DNA of 38,614 nt from an uncultured Bacteroidales bacterium (GCA_946415475.1 CAMKSQ010000015.1:1-38614); one strand, 5' to 3'. Positions 6,692 to 15,270 are shown, numbered from the stretch's first letter. Numbers and translations are program-made. The notes: generated by a model not told the origin, from the letters alone.

Positions 6692-8698
6692 ATGAAAATA
6701 TTTTTGGTGAAAAACTGCATCCGTCATATTCTCCTTTTCTGCCTGACTCTGTGCCTTAGTATGCAAGCATGGGGCCAGTGGGACAAGGACGTCTTTTCTT
6801 TCCGCGGACGCACGGCCCTGCAGGACGGCCGCCTGAACGAAGCCGTGTCCAATTTCAACATTCTGGCGCAGCTGGACAGCACGGATTACTGGACCTTCTT
6901 TTATCGGGGCATTGCCAAGTACAATCTGGGCGATATCCGGGGTGCAAGGGCCGACTTTTCCACTGCCGTGCGCCTGAATCCCGTCTTCACTTCCGGCTTC
7001 CATTACCGCGCCATCACGGAGAGCCGCTCCGGCGACTATGACCAGGCGCTCAAGGACCTGGAACGGGCCATCGAGCTGCGTCCGGGGTCCACGGGCCTGT
7101 ATTTCACGCGGGGCGTCACCTATTTCCTGAGCCGCCAGTTCGAGCGCGCCGTCCAGGACTTCGACAAATACATCCGCAAGGAGCCCAAGGATCCGTCGTC
7201 CTATCTGAACCGTGGCGCGTCCTATCTTTTCCTGGGCGATACCACCAAGGCCCTGCAGGATTACAACCATGCCATCCGCATGGACCGTTTTGAGCCGGAA
7301 GGCTACATCCGCCGCGGCGGCCTCATGGCTGCGCGCAAGCAGTACGACGAAGCCCTCAGCGACCTGAACAAGGCGGTGGAACTGGACTCCACCCTTACGC
7401 TGGCGTACTTCCAGCGGGCCATCGTCCGCAGCGAAAAAGGGGACCTGAACGCTGCCATGCAGGACCTGAACACGGTGCTCAAGTATGAGCCCGGCAATGC
7501 GCTCACCCTGTACAACCGCAGCCTCCTGAGCGCCCAGGTAGGGGACTATGAGGGCGCGCTCAACGACATGGACCGCGTGATTGCCATCAATCCGGGCAAC
7601 GTGCTGGCCTACTTCAACCGTGCCGGCTTCTTCATCGAGATGCAGCGCTGGGATGACGCCCTGGCCGACTACAACAAGGCCATCGAACTGTATCCGGACT
7701 TTGCCAAGGCCTATATGAACCGTGCCTATGTGGAACTGCAACTGGGTATGTCCCGCGCATCCAAGGAGGACTACCGCACGGCGCGCACCAAGGTAGCTGA
7801 ATACGAGAAGGCTACCTCCGGCGGCGCGGACTTCTCGGACACCACGCGCAAGTACTCCAACCTGCTGGCATTCGACGCAGACTTCGCCCGTAACGGCGGC
7901 TTCGAGGACGAAATGCTCCGCTACAGGGATGTCGATATCAACCTGAAACCGCTCTACCGCTTTGTGCTGGCAGAACGCCGGGACGATGCCCTTTATGCGT
8001 TGGCGCACCGCTACGAGAACAAGCTCCTGGACGGCTTCCTGGCCAAGGCACCGCTGCCGGTGGAACTTACGCAGGAATCATCGACCCTGCCGGTGACATC
8101 GGCCCTGCTCGGAGAAGAGGTTTCCGATCCCTTCTTCAAGGGCTTGCAGAGCGTGGGACTCAAGCAGTATTCCACGGCGCTGCTGCACTTTACCGATGCG
8201 GTGGATGGCACCGCCGCCGATGACCCGTATGCGCCTTATTATAAGGCATTTTACCTGATGAACCGCGGTGCGCTGCGGGCCGAGATGATTGCGTTTATCG
8301 CCTCCTTCGAGTCCAACGTACGGACGCTCACCATGGACGATAAAGGCAACACGCGGGCCCGGGTGCGGGAGCAGGTGATGAAGGAGTACGACTATTCGGA
8401 GGCCCTGGCCGACATGGAAGCCGCCGCTGCGCTGTTGCCGCAGTTCCCGTATATCCAGTATAACCTGGGCAACCTGTACAGCCTGAGTTCCCGCTTTGTG
8501 CAGGCCATCGAGAGTTACGACAAAGCCATCCGGCTGTACCCGTGGCTGGGCAGCGCATACTTCAACCGCGGCCTGGTGCTTATCTATCTGAAAGACAAGG
8601 AGAAAGGCTGTATCGACCTGTCCCGTGCCGGTGAACTGGGCGTGGAGGGCGCGTACACGGTGATTTCCCGTTATTGCGAGAAGGAGGACCGGCCGTAA
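6692..8698 (+). CDS. Exported tetratricopeptide-repeat protein
   Basis: A 668-residue protein starting with a signal peptide (MKIFLVKNCIRHILLFCLTLCLSMQAWGQ). From about residue 35 to 350 there are successive 34-residue TPR units, recognisable by repeated W/Y...G...A...Y/F...A...P patterns such as DYDQALKDLERAIELRPG, QYDEALSDLNKAVELDS and RWDDALADYNKAIELYPD. A spacer without clear repeats (about 360-560) is followed by at least two more units near the C-terminus (SEALADMEAAAALLPQ, RFVQAIESYDKAIRLYPW). TPR arrays are protein-binding scaffolds; the partner is unknown. The stop overlaps the ATG of the WalJ-type gene as TAATG, so the two are co-translated, although one product is exported and the other is presumably cytoplasmic. 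Confidence 0.85.
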   Translation: MKIFLVKNCIRHILLFCLTLCLSMQAWGQWDKDVFSFRGRTALQDGRLNEAVSNFNILAQLDSTDYWTFFYRGIAKYNLGDIRGARADFSTAVRLNPVFTSGFHYRAITESRSGDYDQALKDLERAIELRPGSTGLYFTRGVTYFLSRQFERAVQDFDKYIRKEPKDPSSYLNRGASYLFLGDTTKALQDYNHAIRMDRFEPEGYIRRGGLMAARKQYDEALSDLNKAVELDSTLTLAYFQRAIVRSEKGDLNAAMQDLNTVLKYEPGNALTLYNRSLLSAQVGDYEGALNDMDRVIAINPGNVLAYFNRAGFFIEMQRWDDALADYNKAIELYPDFAKAYMNRAYVELQLGMSRASKEDYRTARTKVAEYEKATSGGADFSDTTRKYSNLLAFDADFARNGGFEDEMLRYRDVDINLKPLYRFVLAERRDDALYALAHRYENKLLDGFLAKAPLPVELTQESSTLPVTSALLGEEVSDPFFKGLQSVGLKQYSTALLHFTDAVDGTAADDPYAPYYKAFYLMNRGALRAEMIAFIASFESNVRTLTMDDKGNTRARVREQVMKEYDYSEALADMEAAAALLPQFPYIQYNLGNLYSLSSRFVQAIESYDKAIRLYPWLGSAYFNRGLVLIYLKDKEKGCIDLSRAGELGVEGAYTVISRYCEKEDRP

Positions 8699-9492
8699 TG
8701 CGCTTCGTGAGCTTTTCCAGCGGAAGCTGCGGCAACTGCTACCTCTTGTTGGGCCCGCATTCCGGCTTGCTCATCGACGCCGGTGTGAGCCCCCGCCGTA
8801 TCAAAAAGGAACTGGCCAACCTGCATCTGGACTTCAATGCCTTGTCTTCCGTTCTTGTCACGCACGACCATGGGGACCATATCCGTTCGCTGGGCTCGTT
8901 CTGCAAGCGGCTGGCGCTGCCGGTGTGGACCACATCGACCATCCATGAGGCCCTGCTGCGGCATCCGTTTACGCGGGACTGGACGGGGCCCTGCCGGCAC
9001 AACTTGGAACCGCACGTGTGGAATCCGGTGACGGAAGACTTTGACGTTCAGTTCTTTGAGGTGCCGCACGACGCTACCCAATGCGTGGGTTTTGCCATCC
9101 GCTGCGGGGACGAACTTTTCGTGCTCATGACAGACCTGGGACATACCACGGGGGAGGCGCTGCGCTGGGCTTCGCTGGCTACCACGGTGGTAGTGGAATC
9201 CAATTACGACCTGGATATGCTTCTGGGCGGGAATTACCCCGAATACCTGAAAAAACGGATTTCCCACGGGATCGGCCATCTGTCCAATGCCGACTGTGCC
9301 GAGGCCATTACGCAGTTCATGCATCCGGAACTGCGGAACCTGTTTCTCTGCCATTTAAGCGGCAACAACAATACGCCGGAACTGGCCTATGAAAGTGCCC
9401 GGCAGGCGCTGGAGAGCCTGGGCATAGCGCCCGGAACGGTGAACCTGCGGGTGCTCAAGCGGGGTGTGGCTTCTCCGCTGCTTACCCTTTAA
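8698..9492 (+). CDS. WalJ/YycJ-type metallo-beta-lactamase-fold hydrolase
   Basis: A 264-residue MBL-fold protein. It begins MRFVSFSSGSCGNCYLLLG, the N-terminal signature of the YycJ/WalJ group, and has the metal-binding motif T-H-D-H-G-D-H (near residues 55-61), a later histidine in EVPHDATQCVGF, an aspartate in LMTDLG, and a C-terminal histidine in LCHLSGNNN. WalJ-type proteins have been proposed to be nucleases or phosphodiesterases; the role in Bacteroidota is not established. The start chosen is the ATG at 8698, which overlaps the TPR stop and follows an AAGGAGG at 8681-8687, an unusually good Shine-Dalgarno match for this genome although it lies inside TPR codons. The gene converges on the next gene with a 4-base overlap of stop codons. 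Confidence 0.88.
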   Translation: MRFVSFSSGSCGNCYLLLGPHSGLLIDAGVSPRRIKKELANLHLDFNALSSVLVTHDHGDHIRSLGSFCKRLALPVWTTSTIHEALLRHPFTRDWTGPCRHNLEPHVWNPVTEDFDVQFFEVPHDATQCVGFAIRCGDELFVLMTDLGHTTGEALRWASLATTVVVESNYDLDMLLGGNYPEYLKKRISHGIGHLSNADCAEAITQFMHPELRNLFLCHLSGNNNTPELAYESARQALESLGIAPGTVNLRVLKRGVASPLLTL

Positions 9493-10271
9493 AGTTGTCT
9501 TTCCCTGGCTTTGATGGCGTCGCTCAGGGCGCTGGAAGCACGCATCTTCCGGATGGTGCCCTGCGAGACCTGGAAACTGTACATGGTTTCCTTGAGCTGC
9601 TCTTCCGTATAGTCCGGATACAGGCGGGCGAGTTCAGTGGCAAAAAGCTCCAGCTGGTCGCCTACGGAAAGCGGGAAGTCATCGTCCCCGAAAAAGGACT
9701 CGCACCAGCGGAACAGGTCCAGGTTTTTCTTCACCGATTCTTTCACTGCTTCCGGTCCCTGGGGCTGGATGGGGGCGGTCCAGGCGAGTCTTTCCCACCA
9801 GACGTTGCGGATGGGGGCGCAGCCGATCACCGTCGGAATTACCTCCAGGGTGCCGTCCGGCTTGGCTACGGACATTTCGCGGAGCTTGGCACTGCGGAAG
9901 ATGAAGCTGGAAAGCGGGGCGGGGACGTGCTCCACCACGGCCAGACGGAAGAACTTTTTGGCGCTCGCATTCCAACCGTAGGATAACCCCGTGCGGACGT
10001 GGTAAACCTGGGACTTTTTGAACAGCCAGGCGCAGAACAGTACGCGGCACACGAAGTGCGGGCTGGGAAGGGCTCCCGGTTCCAGGATGCACACCAGCGG
10101 CTCTTCCACCGTCTTCCAGGTGCCGTGACGCAGGTTCAGCTGCCCTTCATAATCGGCTGAAACCGGTTCGTTTTCAGGTACATAGACCGTGAACTTTTTG
10201 TTTTTCTGGAAAAGGAGTGCGCCCATGATGCGGTCGTCGGGCTGCGGTACTACAAAAGCAAGCGTATTCAT
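9489..10271 (-). CDS. Conserved-looking protein of unknown function
   Basis: A 260-residue protein that I do not recognise. There is no signal peptide or membrane helix. It appears to have an N-terminal beta-rich half (about 1-130; for example LLFQKNKKFTVYVPENEPVS and LLVCILEP-like strands) and a helical C-terminal half (about 165-260; VKESVKKNLDLFRWCESFF, LELFATELARLYPDYTEEQLKETMY) ending in a basic helix. The middle contains a W-W pair and G-C-A-P-I-R-N-V-W-W-E. Codon use and composition match the neighbours, and the start lies 3 nt after the stop of the MATE gene, so it is probably translated from the MATE mRNA. Its 3' end converges with the WalJ-type gene, sharing 4 bases. No function is proposed. 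Confidence 0.7.
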   Translation of the reverse strand: MNTLAFVVPQPDDRIMGALLFQKNKKFTVYVPENEPVSADYEGQLNLRHGTWKTVEEPLVCILEPGALPSPHFVCRVLFCAWLFKKSQVYHVRTGLSYGWNASAKKFFRLAVVEHVPAPLSSFIFRSAKLREMSVAKPDGTLEVIPTVIGCAPIRNVWWERLAWTAPIQPQGPEAVKESVKKNLDLFRWCESFFGDDDFPLSVGDQLELFATELARLYPDYTEEQLKETMYSFQVSQGTIRKMRASSALSDAIKARERQL

Positions 10272-10274
10272 AAG

Positions 10275-11648
10275 TCAACGGGTTTTAGGGGAAAGCCATT
10301 TGCCCCGGTACAGGCGGATCAGGAAGATGAGACCGCGGAAGTTCAGTTCCACAGCCATGCACACCCAGAAGCCCACGAGGCCGTAAATACGGGCGAGGAA
10401 AATGGCGGGGATAATACGGACGATCCACATGGAACCGAAGTTCATGAGGCTGGGGATGCGGGTGTCTCCGGCACCCACGCAGGCGCCATACGCGACGATG
10501 GAAGCGGCGTAGCCAATCTCGGCAAAGGCTTCTATGCGGAGCACGCGGGCACCCAGGCTGATGACCTCTCCGTCCGGTGTAAGGAGCCCCATCATCTGTG
10601 GAGCGAAAAGATACATTAAGATAGCCAGCAGGCCCATGATGCCCATGGCCAGGAAGGTGGTGATCCAGGCGAAACGCTGCGCCAGCGGTTTGCGTCCTGC
10701 GCCCACGCTCTGGCCCACCAGCGTGGTGGAAGCATCGGCAATGCCATAGCCGGGCATGTAGCAGAAGCTTTCCGCGGTAATGGCGAAGGTGTTGGCGGCG
10801 ATGGAAATGGTGCCCAGGGGCGCCACGATGACGGTGGAGGCGATGTGCGCACCACGCATCAGGAGGTTTTGCAGGGCCATGGGGGCACTGATGCCCAAGG
10901 CCTTGTTCAGGACTTTCTGCGTAGGGCGGAAACTGCCTTTTTCCTGTCGGAGGTTGAGTTCCGGGCTGCGGACGGCCAGGAAATAGAACATGGCCAGGCC
11001 GGTCAGCACTTCCGCCAGGCCGCTGCCCAGCGCCGCTCCGGTGACGCCCATGTCCAGCAGATAGATAAAGACATAGTTGAACGCCACGTCCAGCACGCAC
11101 ATCCCGATGCTCAGGATGCTGGGCACTTTCATGTTGCCGCTGGCCTGCAGGATGGCCGCGCAGGTCCAGTCCATGATCATGGCGGGCATGAACAGCGTCA
11201 TGATGAAGAAGTAACTGGTGGCATCCCCGGTGATGTCGTCGCCTCCGCCCAGCCAATGGGGCAGGAAAGGGGAGATGCCCATGCCGACGACGCCCAGGAA
11301 GATACTGAAGGTCAGGACGCACACCAGCGCCTGCCGCAGGACGGAACGGGCCCCGCTGAAATCGTTGGCCCCCACCAGGTGCGCCACCTGCACGGAAAAG
11401 CCGCTGGTGGCAGCCATGCCGAAGCCGCCGAACAGCCACAGGCACGTGGAAACCAGGCCGATGGAAGCTCCTGCGGCCGGTCCCAGGTGCCCCACCATGG
11501 AGGCATCGATATACTGCATCATCACCGACGACAGTTGCGCCAGGATGGCCGGATAACTCAGCATGAGACTCAGTTTGAGCTGTTGCCCGAAACTGAGCCC
11601 TTCACCGCTGCGGATGCGGCCGAGCAGTATGTCTTTTCCGGAGGCCAT
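10275..11648 (-). CDS. MATE-family multidrug/sodium antiporter
   Basis: A 457-residue inner-membrane protein with about twelve membrane segments in two similar six-helix halves. The N-terminal half carries the typical P-A-I-L-A-Q-L-S-S-V-x-x-Q-Y-I-D-A-S-M-V-G-H-L-G, and the C-terminal half carries A-P-M-A-L-Q-N-L-L-M-R-G and F-A-I-T-A-E-S-F-C-Y-M-P-G-Y-G. MATE proteins expel cationic or other toxic compounds in exchange for H+ or Na+; the substrate cannot be read from the sequence. The start at 11648 (MASGKDILLG) was chosen because a promoter element sits just upstream at 11657-11664, and longer in-frame extensions run back into recQ. It is downstream of recQ and upstream of the unknown 260-residue gene. 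Confidence 0.9.
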   Translation of the reverse strand: MASGKDILLGRIRSGEGLSFGQQLKLSLMLSYPAILAQLSSVMMQYIDASMVGHLGPAAGASIGLVSTCLWLFGGFGMAATSGFSVQVAHLVGANDFSGARSVLRQALVCVLTFSIFLGVVGMGISPFLPHWLGGGDDITGDATSYFFIMTLFMPAMIMDWTCAAILQASGNMKVPSILSIGMCVLDVAFNYVFIYLLDMGVTGAALGSGLAEVLTGLAMFYFLAVRSPELNLRQEKGSFRPTQKVLNKALGISAPMALQNLLMRGAHIASTVIVAPLGTISIAANTFAITAESFCYMPGYGIADASTTLVGQSVGAGRKPLAQRFAWITTFLAMGIMGLLAILMYLFAPQMMGLLTPDGEVISLGARVLRIEAFAEIGYAASIVAYGACVGAGDTRIPSLMNFGSMWIVRIIPAIFLARIYGLVGFWVCMAVELNFRGLIFLIRLYRGKWLSPKTR

Positions 11649-11656
11649 CTGCGGTG

Positions 11657-11664
11657 CAAAGATA
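11657..11664 (-). promoter_or_regulatory. Predicted -7 element for the MATE gene
   Basis: The minus strand reads TATCTTTG followed by C, an exact TAnnTTTG match. It lies in the 22-base gap between the recQ stop (11671) and the MATE ATG (11648). Only 8 bases separate it from the ATG, so the transcript would be leaderless or nearly so. Confidence 0.6.
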
Positions 11665-11670
11665 GGAATA

Positions 11671-13533
11671 TTATGCGTAAGGCGGAATTTCCTTCCTGTC
11701 GATGAGCGCACGGAGCACCGGCAGCCAGTTTTCGTCGGAAGTGCCAAAGGCGCTGCGGACATCGGCAAGGGTGTATGCACCGTCCCGTTGCAGGATCCAT
11801 TCCTTTAGTTGCTGCTCCAGGTCCTTGGGACGGGCGGCTTTGGCGCGGCAGACGTCGCATTTGCCGCAATCGACACTCTTTTCCTGGCCGAAATAGCGCA
11901 GCAGGAAGCGGGAGCGGCATTCGTCCGTTTCTTCCACGTAGTCCAGCATGGTCTGCACGCGCTCGCCGTAGGTGCTGCGGAGCATCTGGTAGCGCTTGGG
12001 CGAGAGTTGCACGTTGCCCGGCTGCAGACGGGCGTGCTGGAGATAGAGCACGGTGGCGTGATCGGCCGGAATGTAGCGGATGACGTGGTTGACGCTGAGC
12101 TGGTAAAGCTCCTGCCTCAGTTGGGAGGTAGTGATGCCGATGCGGCGCGCAACCGCTTCTTCGTCAATGGGTTGTGCAAAGGAGAAGATGCCGGTGTACA
12201 TGCGCATGAGGGCTTCCAGCAGGGCGGGCATCACCGGATCCGGGAGTTCGACGTTGTAGAGTTGCTGCCGGTCCACTTCGATGCGCACGCGGGTAGGGAT
12301 GTCCATGTCTTCCGAGAGCGTCCAGTGGCCTTCCCGCTCGATGTACTTGATGGCGTAATAGGCCGGCGCCCGTTGCAGTTTGTACTGCTTGCAGAAGGCC
12401 GGGAGGTCGAATTTGAGCATGCGGCCGATGCCGGCTTCATAAGGGATTTCGAAGAAGATATGTACCTTCTGGTAAATGTCCTCGATGTATTCCAGGGAAG
12501 GGAAGGAAACCTCTTCCAGCTGTTTCAGGCGGGTCTGGTCCGTGCCGTTCCACAGGAGGACGGCGTAGGAGGGTCGTCCGTCACGACCGGCGCGGCCCGC
12601 TTCCTGGAAATAGGCCTCCGGGCTTTCCGGCAGGTCTGCGTGCACCACAAAGCGGACATCGGCCTTGTCGATACCCATGCCGAAGGCGTTGGTACACACC
12701 ATGACGCGCGTTTTGCCGGATTTCCAGTCCTCCTGCCTGAGGGCGCGCATTTCCGCTCCCAGCCCGGCGTGGTAGAACGAGGCGGGAACGCCGGCTGCGC
12801 GGAGTGCCTCTGCGAGTTCCTGGGCCCTGGCGCGGCTGCGCACATATACGATGCCGCTGCCTGGTACGCCTTCGCAGATGCTCAGGATCTGGCCCATCTT
12901 GTCCTGCGCTTTCCGCACCACGTAACTCAGGTTGGGACGCTCGAAGCCGGAGCGCAGCAGGTTCTTCTCCTTGAAGCGCAGGCGGTCCATGATGTCCTCG
13001 CACACCAGCGGCGTGGCGGTGGCGGTAAGGGCGATGACCGGGGCATCGACACGTTCCCTTAACTGTCCGATTTGCAGGTAGTTGGGGCGGAAATCGTAGC
13101 CCCATTGCGAGATACAGTGGGCTTCGTCCACTACGATGTAGGAGATTTTGAGCACGCTCAGGTAAGCCTGGAACAGGTCCGTGTGCAAGCGCTCCGGGCT
13201 CAGGTACAGGAACTTGTAATCGCCGTAGGCGGCGTTGTTCAGGGCCAGGTCCACCTCCCGGCGGTTCATGCCCGCGTGGATGGCCATGGCCCGGATGCCC
13301 CGCGCCTGCAGGTTCTGCACCTGGTCCTTCATGAGGGCGATCAGGGGCGTAATCACCAGCGCCAGCCCCTCCTGCATGAGGGTAGGCACCTGGAAGCACA
13401 CGCTCTTGCCGCCGCCCGTGGGCAGAATGGCCAGCACGTCCCTCCCGTCCAGGGCCTCCCGGACGATCTCCTCCTGCATGGGGCGGAAACTCTCATAGCC
13501 CCAGTATGTCTTCAGTACCTCTTTGGGTGTCAT
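11671..13533 (-). CDS. recQ: RecQ-family ATP-dependent DNA helicase, short form
   Basis: A 620-residue 3'-5' DNA helicase. Motifs in order: Q-motif region [10 protein letters not shown] (11-20), Walker A TGGGKS (39-44), DEAH box in [20 protein letters not shown]-like LTATATP, and the C-terminal RecA lobe with [18 protein letters not shown] and [11 protein letters not shown] zinc module has C539, C556, C559 and C562 (CGKCDVC). After it only a short winged-helix-like tail of about 55 residues remains. There is no HRDC domain, which the classical E. coli RecQ has. Such short RecQ proteins are common in Bacteroidota, so this is not a truncation. A promoter at 13540-13547 supports the ATG at 13533 and a near-leaderless mRNA. 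MATE follows 22 bases after the stop. Confidence 0.93.
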   Translation of the reverse strand: MTPKEVLKTYWGYESFRPMQEEIVREALDGRDVLAILPTGGGKSVCFQVPTLMQEGLALVITPLIALMKDQVQNLQARGIRAMAIHAGMNRREVDLALNNAAYGDYKFLYLSPERLHTDLFQAYLSVLKISYIVVDEAHCISQWGYDFRPNYLQIGQLRERVDAPVIALTATATPLVCEDIMDRLRFKEKNLLRSGFERPNLSYVVRKAQDKMGQILSICEGVPGSGIVYVRSRARAQELAEALRAAGVPASFYHAGLGAEMRALRQEDWKSGKTRVMVCTNAFGMGIDKADVRFVVHADLPESPEAYFQEAGRAGRDGRPSYAVLLWNGTDQTRLKQLEEVSFPSLEYIEDIYQKVHIFFEIPYEAGIGRMLKFDLPAFCKQYKLQRAPAYYAIKYIEREGHWTLSEDMDIPTRVRIEVDRQQLYNVELPDPVMPALLEALMRMYTGIFSFAQPIDEEAVARRIGITTSQLRQELYQLSVNHVIRYIPADHATVLYLQHARLQPGNVQLSPKRYQMLRSTYGERVQTMLDYVEETDECRSRFLLRYFGQEKSVDCGKCDVCRAKAARPKDLEQQLKEWILQRDGAYTLADVRSAFGTSDENWLPVLRALIDRKEIPPYA

Positions 13534-13539
13534 GGTGTA

Positions 13540-13547
13540 CAAAGTTA
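13540..13547 (-). promoter_or_regulatory. Predicted -7 element for recQ
   Basis: The minus strand reads TAACTTTG, an exact TAnnTTTG match. Only six bases separate it from the recQ ATG (13533-13531), so the first transcribed base should be at or very near the A of the ATG. Confidence 0.6.
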
Positions 13548-13586
13548 GAAAAAAACGTCGGATTCTTTCCTATAATAATGGTTTGG

Positions 13587-13787
13587 GAACGAGGATTATG
13601 CGGTAAGTCGCTATGTGTTAATCAATTAGCTGCCATATATGCTTGTCGGTAAGATTTGTGAGCCGTGACACCTAACTCCCTGTATTACAATAGGTTACTA
13701 TACATTCCTCGTTCAAAAATCGAACGAGGAATGTATAGGAAGTGACTGTGTGTCAATAGATTAGCTGTCACGGTCTTATGGACCGAT
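13587..13787. repeat. Direct duplication and 111-bp imperfect palindrome between ybaK and recQ
   Basis: This gap (13549-13836) has no credible gene. Its core is a perfect 17-bp inverted repeat at 13698-13714 and 13722-13738 with a 7-nt loop (AAAAATC). The symmetry continues outward about the same centre (13718): CCGTGACA at 13663-13670 pairs exactly with TGTCACGG at 13766-13773, and partial complementarity lies between, giving an imperfect palindrome of 111 bp. The right half also resembles a stretch starting at 13587: GAACGAGG at 13587 and 13722 is followed by about 45 bases that are roughly 70% alike (shared ATTAGCTG), a 135-bp offset. No T-run follows, so it is not a standard terminator. 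It may be a small non-autonomous element or a structured RNA. Confidence 0.75.
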
Positions 13788-13836
13788 AGTGCCTAGAGCA
13801 CATCCTAAAGTGGGTCCTGGGTGGGCTAGGCGTGCT

Positions 13837-14307
13837 TTAGAGGGGATAAAGATCCGCACCGATGAAGGAAATGAGGTCCTGGGGAGCGAGGCAGAGTTGC
13901 AGGCCGCGCACGCCGGCGCTCACGTAGATGGTGTCCCAGAGCAGGGCACTCTCATGAATGAAAGTGGGCAGCGGTTTTTTCATGCCGATGGGAGAGCATC
14001 CGCCCCGGATGTACCCGGTGAGGGGCAGGATCTCCTTCACGTGAATCATGGCGCAGTTCTTATTGCCCGAAATGTGCGCCGCCACCTTGAGGTCCACTTC
14101 CATGGATCCCGGCACCACGCACACGAAAAGGCCATTGCGGTCTCCACGCAGCACCAGCGTCTTGAACACCCGGTCCAGGTCTTCGCCCAGCTGTTCAGCC
14201 ACGTGCGAGGCCTCCAGATGTTCCTCGTCAACCTCATATGGAACCAGAGTGTAGGCAATGCCCGCTGCATCCAGCAGTCGGGCTGCATTGGTCTTTTGAA
14301 CAGGCAT
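13837..14307 (-). CDS. ybaK: YbaK/EbsC-family Cys-tRNA(Pro) deacylase
   Basis: A 156-residue protein of the YbaK/ProX/EbsC editing family, which hydrolyses mischarged aminoacyl-tRNA, chiefly Cys-tRNA(Pro), in trans. Family features are visible: KTNAARLLDAAGIAYTLVPYEVDEEHL at the N-terminus, V-A-E-Q-L-G-x-x-x-x-R-V-F-K-T-L-V (the lysine is the conserved substrate-binding residue, near residue 49), LFVCVVPGSMEVDLKVAA, and G-Y-I-R-G-G-C-S-P-I-G near residues 98-108. Length is normal for the family. The gene starts 2 bases after the queE stop, so it is the last gene of a queD-queE-ybaK operon that joins two tRNA-related functions. Confidence 0.92.
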   Translation of the reverse strand: MPVQKTNAARLLDAAGIAYTLVPYEVDEEHLEASHVAEQLGEDLDRVFKTLVLRGDRNGLFVCVVPGSMEVDLKVAAHISGNKNCAMIHVKEILPLTGYIRGGCSPIGMKKPLPTFIHESALLWDTIYVSAGVRGLQLCLAPQDLISFIGADLYPL

Positions 14308-14309
14308 AG

Positions 14310-14918
14310 TTAGCGGATATTCAGCAGTTTATGGGTCTGGAGGGAGAGGCGCCAGAGGGGATGGCGTTGGACAAAGGCGATGGTCTCCTCCAGGAGTTGC
14401 TGCCTGCGGGCAGGGTCCGGAACGTCGCAGGGTTGGAGGAAGAGGTGGCTGGCCGGGAAGCCTTCCCAGGCGCAGATTTGCTCCTCGGAGAGCGTGCCGT
14501 CATAGACCAGCTTGATCTCATCGACCTCAGTGATAGCCACTTTCCCTCGCTCAGAATAGCCGGGAAGGTGATTCTTGGGGCTGAGCGTAACCCATTGAAC
14601 CCGATTCACTTCCGGCTTATTAACGGAACCATTGGTTTCCATATGGACGATAAAGGCGCTGAAGGTATCCAGCAGTTCATCGTCCAGCTGCAGGAGCGGT
14701 TCTCCGCCGGTGAGGCAGATGCGCGGGCAGCGATACTGCTGCACCTCCTGCAGGATTTCCTGCGCGGTCATTTCCTTAAACGGTTTGTGATCCGTGTCGC
14801 AGAAGGAACACTGCAGGTTGCAGCCGCTCAGGCGCACGAACACCATGGGCGTTCCCGTCCAAAAGCCCTCGCCCTGCAGGGAGTAGAAGATTTCGTTGAC
14901 CCGGTACTTACCGTTCAT
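14310..14918 (-). CDS. queE: 7-carboxy-7-deazaguanine synthase (radical SAM)
   Basis: A 202-residue radical SAM enzyme. It converts 6-carboxytetrahydropterin to 7-carboxy-7-deazaguanine in the queuosine / preQ0 pathway. The N-terminus has V-N-E-I-F-Y-S-L-Q-G-E-G (substrate-binding segment), followed by the cluster motif C-x3-C-x2-C (GCNLQCSFCDTD, near residues 32-39) and L-T-G-G-E-P-L-L-Q, the SAM-binding G-G-E-P. H-M-E-T-N-G-S follows. The start at 14918 overlaps the end of queD by 11 bases, and the product of queD is the substrate of this enzyme. A longer in-frame extension upstream lies inside queD and was rejected. The QueC partner is encoded at 21945-22586. Confidence 0.93.
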   Translation of the reverse strand: MNGKYRVNEIFYSLQGEGFWTGTPMVFVRLSGCNLQCSFCDTDHKPFKEMTAQEILQEVQQYRCPRICLTGGEPLLQLDDELLDTFSAFIVHMETNGSVNKPEVNRVQWVTLSPKNHLPGYSERGKVAITEVDEIKLVYDGTLSEEQICAWEGFPASHLFLQPCDVPDPARRQQLLEETIAFVQRHPLWRLSLQTHKLLNIR

Positions 14919-15237
14919 AAGCGGCCATGTTGTTCTCGCTTTCCCACACCTCCACCTTGTAGGCGTTCTCCACGTGGTCACAGATCCAGCGGGCGATGTT
15001 CTCCGCCGTGGGATTGAACGGCAGCACGTCGTTCAGGTTCTTGTGGTCCAGCACGCCGGAAATGTCCCGCTTGATGTGCGTGAAGTCCGTTACCATGCCG
15101 TCTGCATTGAGCGTTTCGCTCTTGCAGTACACCTTAACGATCCAGTTGTGCCCGTGAAGGTCCTCGCACTTGCTGTCATAACTCAGGTGCAGCGCATGGG
15201 CCGATGATATTTCCAATCGTTTGCAAACGTAGTACAT
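14908..15237 (-). CDS. queD: 6-carboxy-5,6,7,8-tetrahydropterin synthase
   Basis: A 109-residue member of the 6-pyruvoyl-tetrahydropterin synthase fold. It converts 7,8-dihydroneopterin triphosphate to 6-carboxytetrahydropterin, the step before QueE. Visible motifs are the zinc ligands H in SSAHAL and H-x-H in DLHGHNW, the catalytic-cysteine segment D-S-K-C-E-D-L-H-G-H, V-T-D-F-T-H-I-K, L-D-H-K-N-L-N-D, and P-T-A-E-N-I-A-R. The ATG at 15237 was chosen because a promoter element at 15257-15264 gives it a leader of about 13 nt; an earlier in-frame ATG overlaps that promoter. It is the first gene of the queD-queE-ybaK operon. Confidence 0.94.
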   Translation of the reverse strand: MYYVCKRLEISSAHALHLSYDSKCEDLHGHNWIVKVYCKSETLNADGMVTDFTHIKRDISGVLDHKNLNDVLPFNPTAENIARWICDHVENAYKVEVWESENNMAAYER

Positions 15238-15256
15238 ACTCAATCCAAAATTTCTG

Positions 15257-15264
15257 CAAAGGTA
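15257..15264 (-). promoter_or_regulatory. Predicted -7 element for queD-queE-ybaK
   Basis: The minus strand reads TACCTTTG followed by C, an exact TAnnTTTG match, placed just before the acyltransferase stop at 15271. It gives the operon its own promoter about 20 bases upstream of the queD ATG. No preQ1-riboswitch-like leader is possible because the leader is too short. Confidence 0.6.
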
Positions 15265-15270
15265 CAAAAA

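Noticed and set aside
6551..8008. Long minus-strand open frame opposite the TPR gene
   Set aside because: It mirrors the TPR coding strand, lacks any family motif and would cross the divergent promoter region.
8674..8697. GTG-like earlier start for the WalJ-type gene
   Set aside because: MRFVSFSSGSCGNCY is the conserved N-terminus, and the ATG at 8698 overlaps the TPR stop as TAATG.
13698..13738. 17-bp hairpin as an intrinsic terminator for ybaK
   Set aside because: The stem is A/T-rich and no T-run follows on either strand.
13789..14313. Plus-strand open frame over ybaK
   Set aside because: It is antisense to a well-matched YbaK-family gene and has no recognisable motif.
14919..14981. N-terminal extension of QueE
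   Set aside because: It lies inside queD and precedes the conserved V-N-E-I-F-Y-S-L-Q-G-E-G start of the family.
15238..15270. PreQ1 riboswitch upstream of queD
   Set aside because: The predicted leader is only about 13 nt, too short for a riboswitch.
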